DNA of 64,000 nt from DASYQD01 sp036005845 (GTDB lineage: Bacteria; Acidobacteriota; Thermoanaerobaculia; Multivoradales; JAIOJS01): NCBI GenBank assembly GCA_036005845.1, contig DASYQD010000124.1, forward strand, positions 62,001 through 126,000. Reading direction: 5' to 3'. This document shows, piece by piece, positions 44,927 to 52,914 of this stretch. The notes below the pieces were generated by a model. The model was not told the DNA's origin. It searched no databases and was given only the letters and a program-made list of their open reading frames with translations. Within the stretch, counting starts at the first letter, position 1, and each line of letters opens with the position of its first letter. Both the position numbers and the translations under genes were made by a program.

Positions 44927-45957
44927 GCCGCGCCTTCCGCGGCCGCGGCCGCGGCGGCAGCGGTGGCACGCGCGGGCGGCTGCGTCTGTATCGTGGCCGC
45001 CGGCGTGTGCTCGCCCTGCGTCTCCAGCCACCGTTCGGCGTCGATGGCGGCGCGGCAGCCGGTGCCGGCGGCGGTCACCGCCTGCCGATAGTGCGGATCC
45101 ATGACATCGCCGGCGGCGAAGACGCCCTCGACGCTGGTTCGGCTGGTCGGCTCCTCGACCTCGAGGTAGCCGACGGCGTTCATCGCCAGCTGCCCCTGGA
45201 AGACCGCGGTGTTGGGCTGGTGGCCGATGGCGATGAAGACGCCCTGCGTGTCGTGCACGCTCTCGGCGCCGCTGCGCGTGTCGCCCAGCCGCACACCGGT
45301 GACGCCGCCCTCGCGCGTGCCGAGCACCTCGGTGATCACGCTGTTCCAGAGGAAGCCGATCTTCTCGTGCTTGAGCGCGCGCTCCTGCATGATCTTCGAG
45401 GCGCGCAGCTCGTCGCGGCGGTGGACGAGGGTGACCTTGCTGGCAAACTTGGTGAGGAAGAGCGCCTCCTCGACCGCGGTGTCGCCGCCGCCGACGACCA
45501 CCACGTCCTTGCCGCGGAAGAAGAAGCCGTCGCAGGTGGCGCAGGCGGAGACGCCGTAGCCGAGCAGGTGGGTCTCGCTGGCGATGCCGAGCTGCTTGGC
45601 CGAGGCGCCGGTGGCGACGATCAGCGCGTCGGCGGTGTAGGTGGCGACGTCGCTCTCGATGGTGAACGGGCGCCGGGAGAGGTCGACGCGCGACACCGTC
45701 TCGAAGCGGCTCTTGGCGCCGAAGCGCCGCGCCTGCTCGCGCATCAGGTCGACCAGCTCGGGCCCCATGATGCCGCGCGGGAAGCCGGGGTAGTTCTCGA
45801 CGTCGGTGGTGATGGTGAGCTGGCCGCCGGGCTGCGAGCCCTCGAGCACCAGCGGCGCGAGGTTGGCGCGCGCGGCGTAGAGGGCAGCCGTCAACCCCGC
45901 CGGACCGCTGCCGAGAATGACCAGCCGGTGGTGGCGCTCACCCTGCGCGTCCAGCAT
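44923..45957 (-). CDS. trxB: Thioredoxin reductase
   Basis: A 344-residue NADPH-dependent flavoprotein that reduces thioredoxin. FAD-binding GSGPAG is at 16-21, the redox-active CATC at 139-142, the NADPH site at GGGDTAVEEALFL and the second FAD motif at GVFAAGDVMDPHYRQAVTAAGTG. A C-terminal Ala-rich tail of about 20 residues is unusual. The start lies 7 bases after a perfect -10-like TATACT with no ribosome site. It is the first gene of a unit running into moxR. Confidence 0.96.
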   Translation of the reverse strand: MLDAQGERHHRLVILGSGPAGLTAALYAARANLAPLVLEGSQPGGQLTITTDVENYPGFPRGIMGPELVDLMREQARRFGAKSRFETVSRVDLSRRPFTIESDVATYTADALIVATGASAKQLGIASETHLLGYGVSACATCDGFFFRGKDVVVVGGGDTAVEEALFLTKFASKVTLVHRRDELRASKIMQERALKHEKIGFLWNSVITEVLGTREGGVTGVRLGDTRSGAESVHDTQGVFIAIGHQPNTAVFQGQLAMNAVGYLEVEEPTSRTSVEGVFAAGDVMDPHYRQAVTAAGTGCRAAIDAERWLETQGEHTPAATIQTQPPARATAAAAAAAAEGAA

Positions 45958-45964
45958 GGCCGGC

Positions 45965-45970
45965 AGTATA
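45965..45970 (-). promoter_or_regulatory. -10 box TATACT before trxB
   Basis: On the minus strand TATACT ends 7 bases before the trxB ATG, which predicts transcription beginning at or next to the start codon. Confidence 0.5.
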
Positions 45971-46025
45971 CGCCGCGATGCCGCGTGTCCCGGGCGGCCA
46001 TAGAATGCGCGAAAGGAGACCCGGA

Positions 46026-46538
46026 ATGCTCATCAGCGAGACCTTGGAGGCCGCCATCAACCGCCAGATCGGGCGCGAGATGGGCGCCTCTCTGCAGTAC
46101 CTGGCGATCGCCGCGCACTTCGACCGCCAGAGCCTCAAGCAGCTGGCGCGCTTCTTCTATCGCCAAGCCGACGAGGAGCGCGACCACGCGCTCAAGTTCC
46201 TCCACTTCGTCGTCGATGCCGGCGGCACGGTTACCTTGCCGGCGATCGCGGCGCCAAAGGGCGACTTCGCGAGCGCCAGAGAGTGCGCCGAGCTGTCGCT
46301 GAAGTGGGAGAACGAGGTGACCAAGCAGATCTACGAGCTCGTCGACTGCGCGCACGGCGACAAGAACTACATCGCGCTGCGCTTCCTCGACTGGTTCGTC
46401 ACCGAGCAGCTCGAAGAGGTGAGCCTGATGGACGGGCTCACCCAGATCATCGAGCGCGCCGGCGAGGAGAACCTGCTGCAGGTCGAGGACTACCTGTCGC
46501 GCGAGAGCCTGGTGCCGAAGGAGGGCGGCGCCGAGTAG
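46026..46538 (+). CDS. ftn: Ferritin
   Basis: A 170-residue non-haem ferritin. The four-helix bundle carries the ferroxidase residues in the usual places: the first-helix Glu (E8/E17 region, ISETLEAAINRQIGREMGAS), EERDHALKF with the paired Glu and His in helix B, and WENEVTKQIYELVD and EQLEEVSLMDGL in helices C and D. It stores iron as ferric mineral and limits oxidative stress. AAAGGAGA precedes ATG 46026; the longer frame upstream is not needed. Divergent from trxB. Confidence 0.93.
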   Translation: MLISETLEAAINRQIGREMGASLQYLAIAAHFDRQSLKQLARFFYRQADEERDHALKFLHFVVDAGGTVTLPAIAAPKGDFASARECAELSLKWENEVTKQIYELVDCAHGDKNYIALRFLDWFVTEQLEEVSLMDGLTQIIERAGEENLLQVEDYLSRESLVPKEGGAE

Positions 46539-46541
46539 CGG

Positions 46542-47363
46542 CTACGCTGCGGCGGCGGCGCGCGCGGCCACGGCGGTGATGTTGTCCTCGCCGCCGGCAC
46601 GGTTGGCGGCCGCCACCAGCTCGGCGCACAGCTCCTGCGAGGACGCGCGCTGCGCCAGCCGCCTCGCCAGCTCGTCATCCGGCAGGTGGCGGGTGAGGCC
46701 GTCGCTGCACAACAGCAAGCGGTCGCCGGGCTCGAGCCGCTCGTGGCGCTCCTCGAGCTGCGCCTCCTCGCCGGAGGGCCCGAGGGCGTTCCACAGCACC
46801 GACTCCCAGGTCGGGACCTTCTGGCGCCGGCCGACGAGGCCCTCCTCGCGCAGCCGCTCGGCCATGGTGTGGTCGCGCGTGAGCCGCTCCAGGCGGCCGC
46901 CGCGCCAGAGGTAGGCGCGGCTGTCGCCGACGTGGGCGATCCACATCTCCGGCCAGGAGAGCAGCGCCGCGGTGAGCGTGGTGCCGAAGTGGGCGAGCTC
47001 CGGGCGTGCCTTCGCCGTCTCGTCGAGCGCCTGGCTCGCCCGCTCGACGGCGCGGCGCAGCGCCAAGCGCAGCGTGCGGTCGGCGGGCAGCGGCCGGCGC
47101 GCCAACTCGTCGACCACCACGTCGACGGCGATGCGGCTCGCCACCTCGCCGCCGTGGGCGCCGCCGAGGCCGTCGCAGACGACCAGAAGCAGGCCGTCGC
47201 GGCCGCGCAGCGGCTCGACGGCGAAGGCGTCCTCGTTGCGCGCCCGCTGCTTGCCGCGATCAGTCGCGCCGGCGGCGTCGAAGCGGACGTCGGCGAGGTC
47301 CGGCGGCAGGTCCACCGGCCGCGGCGCGGCGCCGGGCAGGCGGATGGGGCGGGTGTCGTTCAA
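46542..47363 (-). CDS. PP2C-family protein serine/threonine phosphatase
   Basis: A 273-residue metal-dependent phosphatase. All PP2C motifs are visible: RNEDAF, CDGLGGAHGGEVAS, HFGTTLTAALL, HVGDSRAYLWR, LTRDHT, LLLCSDGLTRHL and GGEDNITAV. It removes phosphate from Ser/Thr on proteins regulated by Hanks-type kinases. No kinase is in the window; the FHA protein at 37-38.6 kb is a possible member of the same circuit. The TTG start overlaps the stop of the upstream small secreted protein (TTGA). Confidence 0.92.
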   Translation of the reverse strand: MNDTRPIRLPGAAPRPVDLPPDLADVRFDAAGATDRGKQRARNEDAFAVEPLRGRDGLLLVVCDGLGGAHGGEVASRIAVDVVVDELARRPLPADRTLRLALRRAVERASQALDETAKARPELAHFGTTLTAALLSWPEMWIAHVGDSRAYLWRGGRLERLTRDHTMAERLREEGLVGRRQKVPTWESVLWNALGPSGEEAQLEERHERLEPGDRLLLCSDGLTRHLPDDELARRLAQRASSQELCAELVAAANRAGGEDNITAVAARAAAAA

Positions 47364-47740
47364 GAGAGCACGTCGCCGGCTTGCGCCGACGCCAGTGCCG
47401 CGGTCTGCTGGCCGGTGAGCAGGAAGTGGTGCGTCGTCACGTCCGGCGTTGCCTCCTCCCGGGCCCGCTGACGGAGCACGTCGGGCAGGCCGCGGCGGTA
47501 GATCGCGAAGACGTTGACGAACGGCGCACGGGTGTGGGCGGCCATCGTCGGCTGCTGTTGGAGCCAAGGCTCTGCCCCGTAGTAGAGCACCGGTGACTGC
47601 TGCAGGGGAAGAGCGGCGTGGCTGGCGACGGGCTGCGGAACGAAGCTCTGACGATCGGCGGTTGCCTTATGGGATGCGACGCAGATCACTGCGAGTGCGA
47701 TCAAAAGCGACAAACACGAGGCTTGCAAGCGGCTGGACAT
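47360..47740 (-). CDS. Small secreted protein, unknown
   Basis: A 126-residue protein with a clear signal peptide (1-28, LSLLIALAVICVASHKATA). The mature part is short, rich in Gln, Pro and Ala at the start (PQPVASHAALPLQQS) and helical later (LPDVLRQRAREEA). No family recognised. GAGGAGG lies about 10 bases before ATG 47740. It is upstream of, and overlaps, the PP2C gene, so the two are expressed together. Confidence 0.6.
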   Translation of the reverse strand: MSSRLQASCLSLLIALAVICVASHKATADRQSFVPQPVASHAALPLQQSPVLYYGAEPWLQQQPTMAAHTRAPFVNVFAIYRRGLPDVLRQRAREEATPDVTTHHFLLTGQQTAALASAQAGDVLS

Positions 47741-47791
47741 GGTGGGCTGCCTCCTCACCCGAGAAGCGCACAGCAAAGCCGCTGCCAGATA

Positions 47792-48751
47792 TCAGCGCAG
47801 GAGCGCTTCGGCGACGGCGATGGCGTTGGAGGCGCCGCCGCGGGTGAGGTTGTCCATCACGCTCCACAGCCAGTAGGAGCCGGGAGCATCTGGGCCTTCT
47901 GCACTTTCAGCGCGGAGGTGGCCGAGCAGGACGTCATCGGTGGAGGCGGCGTCGACGGGCCCGAGCGGTTCCTCGTCGGCCCAGCGCACGTGCGGGCGGT
48001 CGGCGTAAGCGTCGCGGAGCGCGGCGGCGCCGGGGTCGGGATCGAAGGCGAGGTGAACGCTGGCGGCGAAACCGTGGAAGACGCCAGCTTGGAGGAGTTG
48101 GGCGCTGACGGCGACCGAGTTGCCGAGGACCGCCTGCGTCTCGCTGCGGATGTTGGCGGCGACGCCTTCGGTGGCGAGCACGTTGAAGGCGAGCTGGCGC
48201 GGCCAGTGCGGCGAGTCGACGAGCGGCTGGAAGGTGAGCAGGTTGCGCGCCTGCTCGAAGAGCTGGTCGAGCGCTTCGGTGGAGAAGACGGAGGCCGGCT
48301 GCAGCAGCGTCGCTTCGGCGCGCCGCAGGCCGTGCTCGCGCAGCGGGTGAAGCAGGTGCGCGAGCAGGATGGCCGCCGGGTGCGGGCTCAACGCCCGCGG
48401 CCCGCGCAGCCCATCGTCGAGGTTGACGCCGGCGACGAGCGGCGGCGCATCATCGGCGGTGGCGTCGAGCGACAGCAGGACCGCCGGCTTCGACTCCGGC
48501 AACGCCGCCAGGACCGCGCGGATCTCCGCCGCCGGTCCGCAGAGGAAGAGCACGTCGACGTTGTCGAGGTCGCCGGCGTCGAAGCGCTGCACGACCGCGG
48601 CAGCGCCGCCGCTCTCGGTGAGCGTGCCGACCTCCTCCTCGACGGTGGTGAGCAGCCGCTGCTCGCGCACGAGGTCGGGACGGTTGGCGAGTTGGTCGCG
48701 GAGCTCCTTCGCCAGGAGGCCCACGGGATTGACGATGGCGGCAACCTTCAC
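47792..48751 (-). CDS. Aspartate-semialdehyde dehydrogenase-like protein lacking the catalytic Cys
   Basis: A 319-residue homologue of aspartate-semialdehyde dehydrogenase (Asd/USG-1 group). The N-terminal dinucleotide fold is degenerate (VAAIVNPVGLLAKEL rather than a Gly-rich TGAxGxVG), and where Asd has the active-site cysteine in NPNCST this protein reads SPHPAAILLAH (122-132). The C-terminal half keeps the FNVLATEG-type segment and a VFHGFAASVHLAF strand. It is thus probably not a working Asd but a paralogue of the USG-1 kind of unknown role. The GTG start overlaps the pssA stop (GTGA). Confidence 0.78.
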   Translation of the reverse strand: MKVAAIVNPVGLLAKELRDQLANRPDLVREQRLLTTVEEEVGTLTESGGAAAVVQRFDAGDLDNVDVLFLCGPAAEIRAVLAALPESKPAVLLSLDATADDAPPLVAGVNLDDGLRGPRALSPHPAAILLAHLLHPLREHGLRRAEATLLQPASVFSTEALDQLFEQARNLLTFQPLVDSPHWPRQLAFNVLATEGVAANIRSETQAVLGNSVAVSAQLLQAGVFHGFAASVHLAFDPDPGAAALRDAYADRPHVRWADEEPLGPVDAASTDDVLLGHLRAESAEGPDAPGSYWLWSVMDNLTRGGASNAIAVAEALLR

Positions 48752-49581
48752 GGCGTCGGTTCGAAGGTCGGCGGCGGTTCGCCGCCGGGCGGCGGCGCGC
48801 CGGCGTCGCTGCCGCCGTGGTGCGAGCCGCGCAGCCGCGAGATCGCCCACTCGATGGGTCCCGACACCGTGTAGGTGATGGCCAGCACCACCAGCGCCAC
48901 GTGCGGGTCGAGGGCGATGAGCACCAGCACCAGGATGAGCAGCGGCGCCATGCGATAGCTGCGCCGCCGCCGCAGGTTGAGCTGCTTGAAGCTGCGGTAG
49001 CGGATCGTCGACACCATGAGGAAGCCGATGAGCGCCATGGCGACGAGCAGGCCGGCCGCCATCCACGTCCGCCAGTCGCGGTCGGGGTCGAAGAAGAGCA
49101 CGGCGACGACGGTGCCCGCGGCGGCGGGGATCGGCAGGCCGGCGAAGTAGCGCTTGTCGTGCACCTTGGTCTGCACGTTGAAGCGCGCCAGGCGCGTGGC
49201 GCCGCAGACGACGAAGAAGAGCGGCACCAGCCAGCCCAGCCGCGGGAATTCCTGCAGGCCCCAGAGGAAGGCGAGCAGCGCCGGCGCGACGCCGAAGGTG
49301 ATGACGTCGGCGAGCGAGTCGAACTCGCGGCCGAAGTCGCTCTCGGTGCCGGTCATCCGCGCGATGCGGCCGTCGATGCCGTCGAGCACGCCGGCGCCAG
49401 CCACCGCCAGCGCCGCGATGTCGAAGCGGCCGCGCAGGCCGAGCACGATCGCCCAGAAGCCGAGGAAGATGTTGCCCATGGTGAAGGCGCTGGGCAGCAG
49501 GTAGATGCCCCGCTGCAGCCGCCGCCTCCGCGCCACCGCGGGCGGGCCGTCAGCGCCGGCGGGCGACGGGCGTCTCGCCAT
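48748..49581 (-). CDS. pssA: CDP-diacylglycerol-serine O-phosphatidyltransferase
   Basis: A 277-residue membrane enzyme joining CDP-diacylglycerol and serine to make phosphatidylserine. The CDP-alcohol phosphatidyltransferase signature DG-x2-AR-x8-G-x3-D-x3-D is present in GIDGRIARMTGTESDFGREF plus DSLAD (about 66-92). About eight membrane helices follow from residue 28; the C-terminal tail is Pro/Gly-rich. Its start lies within the 3' end of psd, a 32-base overlap, so the two steps of phosphatidylethanolamine synthesis are encoded together. Confidence 0.95.
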   Translation of the reverse strand: MARRPSPAGADGPPAVARRRRLQRGIYLLPSAFTMGNIFLGFWAIVLGLRGRFDIAALAVAGAGVLDGIDGRIARMTGTESDFGREFDSLADVITFGVAPALLAFLWGLQEFPRLGWLVPLFFVVCGATRLARFNVQTKVHDKRYFAGLPIPAAAGTVVAVLFFDPDRDWRTWMAAGLLVAMALIGFLMVSTIRYRSFKQLNLRRRRSYRMAPLLILVLVLIALDPHVALVVLAITYTVSGPIEWAISRLRGSHHGGSDAGAPPPGGEPPPTFEPTP

Positions 49582-50179
49582 TGCGCAGCCGGTCCCCGAC
49601 GCGGGCGAGGACCTCCCAAGACTCGGGCACCAGCAGGTCGACGCGCGAGCCGAACTTGATGAGCCCCATCGGCTGGCCGCGGTGCACCGGCTGGCCGGGG
49701 GAGAGGTGGCAGACGACGCGACGGGCGATGAGGCCGGCGATCTGGCGCACGCCGAGGCGCTCGCCGTCGGGCCGCTCGATCACCGTCAGGTGCGCCTCGT
49801 TGACCTTGTCGACGTCGGGCTTGAACGCCGCCAGCTTCTTGCCGCGGGTGAGGGCGGAGGCGACGACGACGCCGTCGGTCGGCGTCTTCTGCACGTGGAC
49901 GTCGAAGGCGGAGAGGAAGGTGACGACGCGATGGAAGCGGCCGGGGCCGACGGCGGGGTCCTCGAGGTCGTCGACCACCGTCACCATGCCGTCGGCGGCG
50001 GCCACCGCGGTGTCGGCATCGCCGAAGTAGGCGCGCTCGGGGTCGCGGAAGAAGGCCAGCACGGCGCCGCCGGCGGCGAGGGCGCCGAGCGCCGACTTCT
50101 TGCGGCCGGTGGCGGCGAGCGCCAGCGCCAGCAGGGGGAAGGGAGCGACGAACGGCCAGGCCTCGCGCGCGAACTTCAT
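49550..50179 (-). CDS. psd: Phosphatidylserine decarboxylase
   Basis: A 209-residue decarboxylase of the short, archaeal-type group. It converts phosphatidylserine to phosphatidylethanolamine. After membrane-associated N-terminal helices come FFRDPER, AAADGMVTVVDD, FLSAFDVHVQ and the self-cleavage site in IKFGSRVDL, where the Ser becomes the pyruvoyl group of the alpha chain. The ATG is 6 bases from a perfect -10-like TATGAT, so the message is probably leaderless. It heads the psd-pssA-asd-like unit. Confidence 0.95.
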   Translation of the reverse strand: MKFAREAWPFVAPFPLLALALAATGRKKSALGALAAGGAVLAFFRDPERAYFGDADTAVAAADGMVTVVDDLEDPAVGPGRFHRVVTFLSAFDVHVQKTPTDGVVVASALTRGKKLAAFKPDVDKVNEAHLTVIERPDGERLGVRQIAGLIARRVVCHLSPGQPVHRGQPMGLIKFGSRVDLLVPESWEVLARVGDRLRNGETPVARRR

Positions 50180-50185
50180 GCGCGG

Positions 50186-50191
50186 ATCATA
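50186..50191 (-). promoter_or_regulatory. -10 box TATGAT before psd
   Basis: On the minus strand TATGAT ends 6 bases before the psd ATG; no ribosome site fits. Confidence 0.5.
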
Positions 50192-50217
50192 TGCGCGCCG
50201 CGTGCCCGGTGCCCTGC

Positions 50218-50451
50218 TCAGGCGTGCACGTGCGCTTCGTCGCGGGCGCGCAGCAGCTGCTCCATCTCGTCCTTGAGGCGCAGCTTCTCGCGCTTGATGC
50301 GCTTGGTCTCGGTCTCGTCGTCCTCGGAGTGGAGGGTCTTCGCGTTCAGCGCCTCGAGCTGGTGCTCGAGCGCCTGGTGCTCCTCGTGGAGCTTGCGGAA
50401 GCGCTCGTCGGTGCGCAGCAGCTCGTCGCGCAGGGCGTCACGGTTCGACAT
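50218..50451 (-). CDS. DUF465 family small coiled-coil protein
   Basis: A 77-residue all-helical protein of the DUF465/YdcH family (RDELLRTDERFRKLHEEHQALEHQL and IKREKLRLKDEMEQLL). Function unknown in the family. AGGAGGTCC precedes the ATG. The gene ends 38 bases before the psd start and could be co-transcribed, although psd also appears to have its own promoter. Confidence 0.85.
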   Translation of the reverse strand: MSNRDALRDELLRTDERFRKLHEEHQALEHQLEALNAKTLHSEDDETETKRIKREKLRLKDEMEQLLRARDEAHVHA

Positions 50452-50640
50452 GTCGGCGGACCTCCTGGTCGCAGCGGGAAGTGGAGAACACTGGCGAAGC
50501 GGAGAAAGCGGAGCAAGTGGAGAAGGGTGTGGCAAGTCGGCAGGGCATCGGACGGCTTCGAGGTTATACCTGGGCCGAATGGCTCGCAAGGCAGGCGGGC
50601 GGCGGCACGCGCCGGAAACACCCAAACCGGGCCGCCGTAA

Positions 50641-50660
50641 GAGGCAGGGAGAGGTGCCTC
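50641..50660 (+). promoter_or_regulatory. Hairpin presenting the hydrolase ribosome site
   Basis: GAGGCA pairs with TGCCTC around the loop GGGAGAGG, which is the purine-rich ribosome site; the ATG follows at 50662. The stem is short, so a regulatory role is only possible. Confidence 0.35.
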
Positions 50661-50661
50661 C

Positions 50662-52410
50662 ATGTCACGACTTCATTCGACCGGATTCGCGCTCGCCGTC
50701 CTGGCGGCTGTCGGCATCGCCTGCTCGCACGCCGCCGGGCCCAAGCCGGCGCTCACGCTCAAACCGTGCACGCTCGAAGGGATCGCCGGCCAGGCGCGCT
50801 GCGGCAACTACGAGGTGCCCGAGGACCGCGGCAACCCCAACGGCCGGAAGATCGCGCTGCGGGTGGTGGTGCTGCCGGCCACGGGCACCGACCACGCGCC
50901 CGATCCGGTGATCAGCTTCGCCGGTGGTCCGGGCCAGTCGTCGGTGGACGAGGCGGCCGGCCTCGCCGCTGCGCACGCCCGCTTGCGCGCGCGGCGCGAC
51001 GTCGTCCTCGTCGACCTGCGAGGCACCGGAGGTTCGGTGCCGCTGCTCTGCAAGCAGTTGATGGGCGAGCACGGCGTGCAGGGTTTCCTCGACGACTTCC
51101 TTCCCGCCGCAGCGGTGCGCGCGTGCCGCGCCGACCAGGCCGGCCGGGACCTCGCTCAATACCGTACGGCGGTGGCGGTGGACGACGTCGCCGAGGTCCT
51201 CGCCGCACTCGGCTACGACCAGGTCAACGCCTGGGGCGGCTCGTACGGCACCCGCGCGGCGCTCGAGCTGGCGCAGCGCCACCCGCGGCTGGTGCGCACT
51301 CTCGGCCTCATCGGCGTGGTGCCGCCGGACGCGCGGATGCCGAGCACCTTCGCGCGCGACGCCCAGGACGCGCTCGACGGCACGCTTCGCGAGTGCGCCG
51401 GCGACGCGGCCTGCGCGGCGGCGTTTCCGCACGTGCGCGAGGAGCTCGACGCGGTGCTGGCGCGCGCCGCGAAGGAGCCGGTCACGGTGACCGTTCGCGA
51501 TCCCGCCAGCGGCGAATCCCACGAGCTGCGGCTGACGCGCCAGGGCGTGGCGCAGACGATCCGCTACATGCTCTACCTGCCCAGCACCGCCGTGCTGATC
51601 CCGCTCCACGTGCACGCTGCCGCCGAGGGCGACTTCCAACCGCTGGGCAAGACGGCGGCCCTGTTCGCGCGCTTCGCCGGCGGAATGAGCGACGGCTTCT
51701 TCCTCTCCGTCACCTGCAGCGAGGACGTGCCGTTCATCGGCGCCGCCGACGCTGCGACCGGCGCGCGCGGCACCTTCCTCTACGACTTCCGCGTCCGTGC
51801 CCAGCAGGCGGCTTGCCGGGAGTGGAACGTCTCGCGGGCGCCGGCGGCCGAGGTGGCGCCGGTCACCGGCCCGGTTCCGGCTCTCCTCGTCTCCGGCGAG
51901 CGCGATCCCGTGACGCCGGGGCGCTGGGGCGATGAGGTGGCGCGCACGCTGCCCAACGCCGTGCACGTGATCGTTCCCGACGGCGGCCACGGCACCGAGG
52001 GGATGCGTGGCGCCGAGTGCATCGACCGGCTGCTCGACGAGCTGGTGGAGCGCGGCACGACGCGCGGCCTCGACACCTCGTGCGTGGCGAAGATCGAGCG
52101 GCCAGCGTTCGCCACCGAGCTGCCGCCCAAGGAGGCCGCGCTCACCGCCGCGCAGCGCAACCGCCTGCTCGGCCGCTACGCCGGCGCCGATGGCATGACC
52201 GTCGTCGTCGAGCCGGCGGGCGACCGGCTGCGGCTGAACATCGTCGGCGAGGACAGCTTCCTGCTCGTGCCCCGCTCGGCGACGCGCTTCGGTTTCGAGA
52301 GCCTGCCGCCGAATTACGCGGTCGAGGTCGACGAGAGCGGCGGCAAGGTCACCGGCCTGCGGCTCATCGGCATGGCCGACGAGCCCATGGTGCTGAAGCG
52401 GCAGCCGTAA
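50662..52410 (+). CDS. Alpha/beta-hydrolase lipoprotein, tripeptidyl-aminopeptidase-like
   Basis: A 582-residue exported lipoprotein (lipidated C21 in VGIACSH). The S33-type alpha/beta hydrolase fold has the oxyanion motif GGPGQSS, nucleophile S194 in GGSYG, acid D415 in GERDP and H443 in GGHG. A cap is inserted between nucleophile and acid, and a beta-barrel-like domain of about 90 residues follows the hydrolase core (from about residue 490). The family includes prolyl and tripeptidyl aminopeptidases acting on peptides outside the cytoplasm. Single gene, divergent from the DUF465 gene. Confidence 0.85.
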   Translation: MSRLHSTGFALAVLAAVGIACSHAAGPKPALTLKPCTLEGIAGQARCGNYEVPEDRGNPNGRKIALRVVVLPATGTDHAPDPVISFAGGPGQSSVDEAAGLAAAHARLRARRDVVLVDLRGTGGSVPLLCKQLMGEHGVQGFLDDFLPAAAVRACRADQAGRDLAQYRTAVAVDDVAEVLAALGYDQVNAWGGSYGTRAALELAQRHPRLVRTLGLIGVVPPDARMPSTFARDAQDALDGTLRECAGDAACAAAFPHVREELDAVLARAAKEPVTVTVRDPASGESHELRLTRQGVAQTIRYMLYLPSTAVLIPLHVHAAAEGDFQPLGKTAALFARFAGGMSDGFFLSVTCSEDVPFIGAADAATGARGTFLYDFRVRAQQAACREWNVSRAPAAEVAPVTGPVPALLVSGERDPVTPGRWGDEVARTLPNAVHVIVPDGGHGTEGMRGAECIDRLLDELVERGTTRGLDTSCVAKIERPAFATELPPKEAALTAAQRNRLLGRYAGADGMTVVVEPAGDRLRLNIVGEDSFLLVPRSATRFGFESLPPNYAVEVDESGGKVTGLRLIGMADEPMVLKRQP

Positions 52411-52425
52411 CGTCGAGGTCGGCCA

Positions 52426-52914
52426 TCACGGCTCGACGACGGCTCGCCGGTAGAGCAGCGCGTCGATGCCATCGGGGTAATAGCGGGAGCGCCGGCCGGC
52501 GAAGCGCCAGCCGCCGCGCTCGTAGAACGCGATCGCCGGCGCGTTGTCGGCGCGCACCTCGAGGAACGCCGTCGTGCAGCCGGCGGCGCGGAGGTCGGCG
52601 AGGCCGCGCTCGACGAGCGCCGTGGCGAGACCGCGCCGCCGGCGCTCGCGACTGACGGCGAGGCGGAGCAGCTCGGCCTCGTCGAGGATGCGGCGGAAGA
52701 GCACGTAGCCGGCGAGGACGCCGTCGGCGTCGCGGGCCAGCAGCCCCAGCGAGGAAGCGAGCGCCAGCTCGGAGGCGAGCTGGGCGCGGTTCCACGGCTG
52801 GGGGAAGGCAGCGAGCTCGAGCGCGGCCATGGCATCGACGTCGCCGGCGGCGGCGTGCCGAACGCGAAGCGGCAGCGCCTGGGGAGGGGCGCTCTGCGAG
52901 GCGCCGGCGCTCAG
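52426..52914 (-). CDS. rimI: Ribosomal protein S18 alanine N-acetyltransferase (start uncertain)
   Basis: A GNAT acetyltransferase of up to 162 residues. It shows the acetyl-CoA loop LAVSRERRRRGLATALV, the FLEVRADNAPAIAFYERGGW motif typical of RimI, and PQPWNRAQLASEL. RimI acetylates the N-terminus of ribosomal protein S18. No ATG, GTG or TTG is available before the conserved N-terminus; the frame begins inside tsaB. A CTG overlapping the tsaB stop (CTGA, 52914) or CTG 52875 must be used. The tsaB-rimI order is widespread. Confidence 0.85.
   Translation of the reverse strand: MSAGASQSAPPQALPLRVRHAAAGDVDAMAALELAAFPQPWNRAQLASELALASSLGLLARDADGVLAGYVLFRRILDEAELLRLAVSRERRRRGLATALVERGLADLRAAGCTTAFLEVRADNAPAIAFYERGGWRFAGRRSRYYPDGIDALLYRRAVVEP

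Noticed and set aside
50480..50530. Purine-rich repeated strings (agcggagaa-like) before the hydrolase gene
   Set aside because: Copies are short and irregular; I could not define a unit or a link to a regulator.
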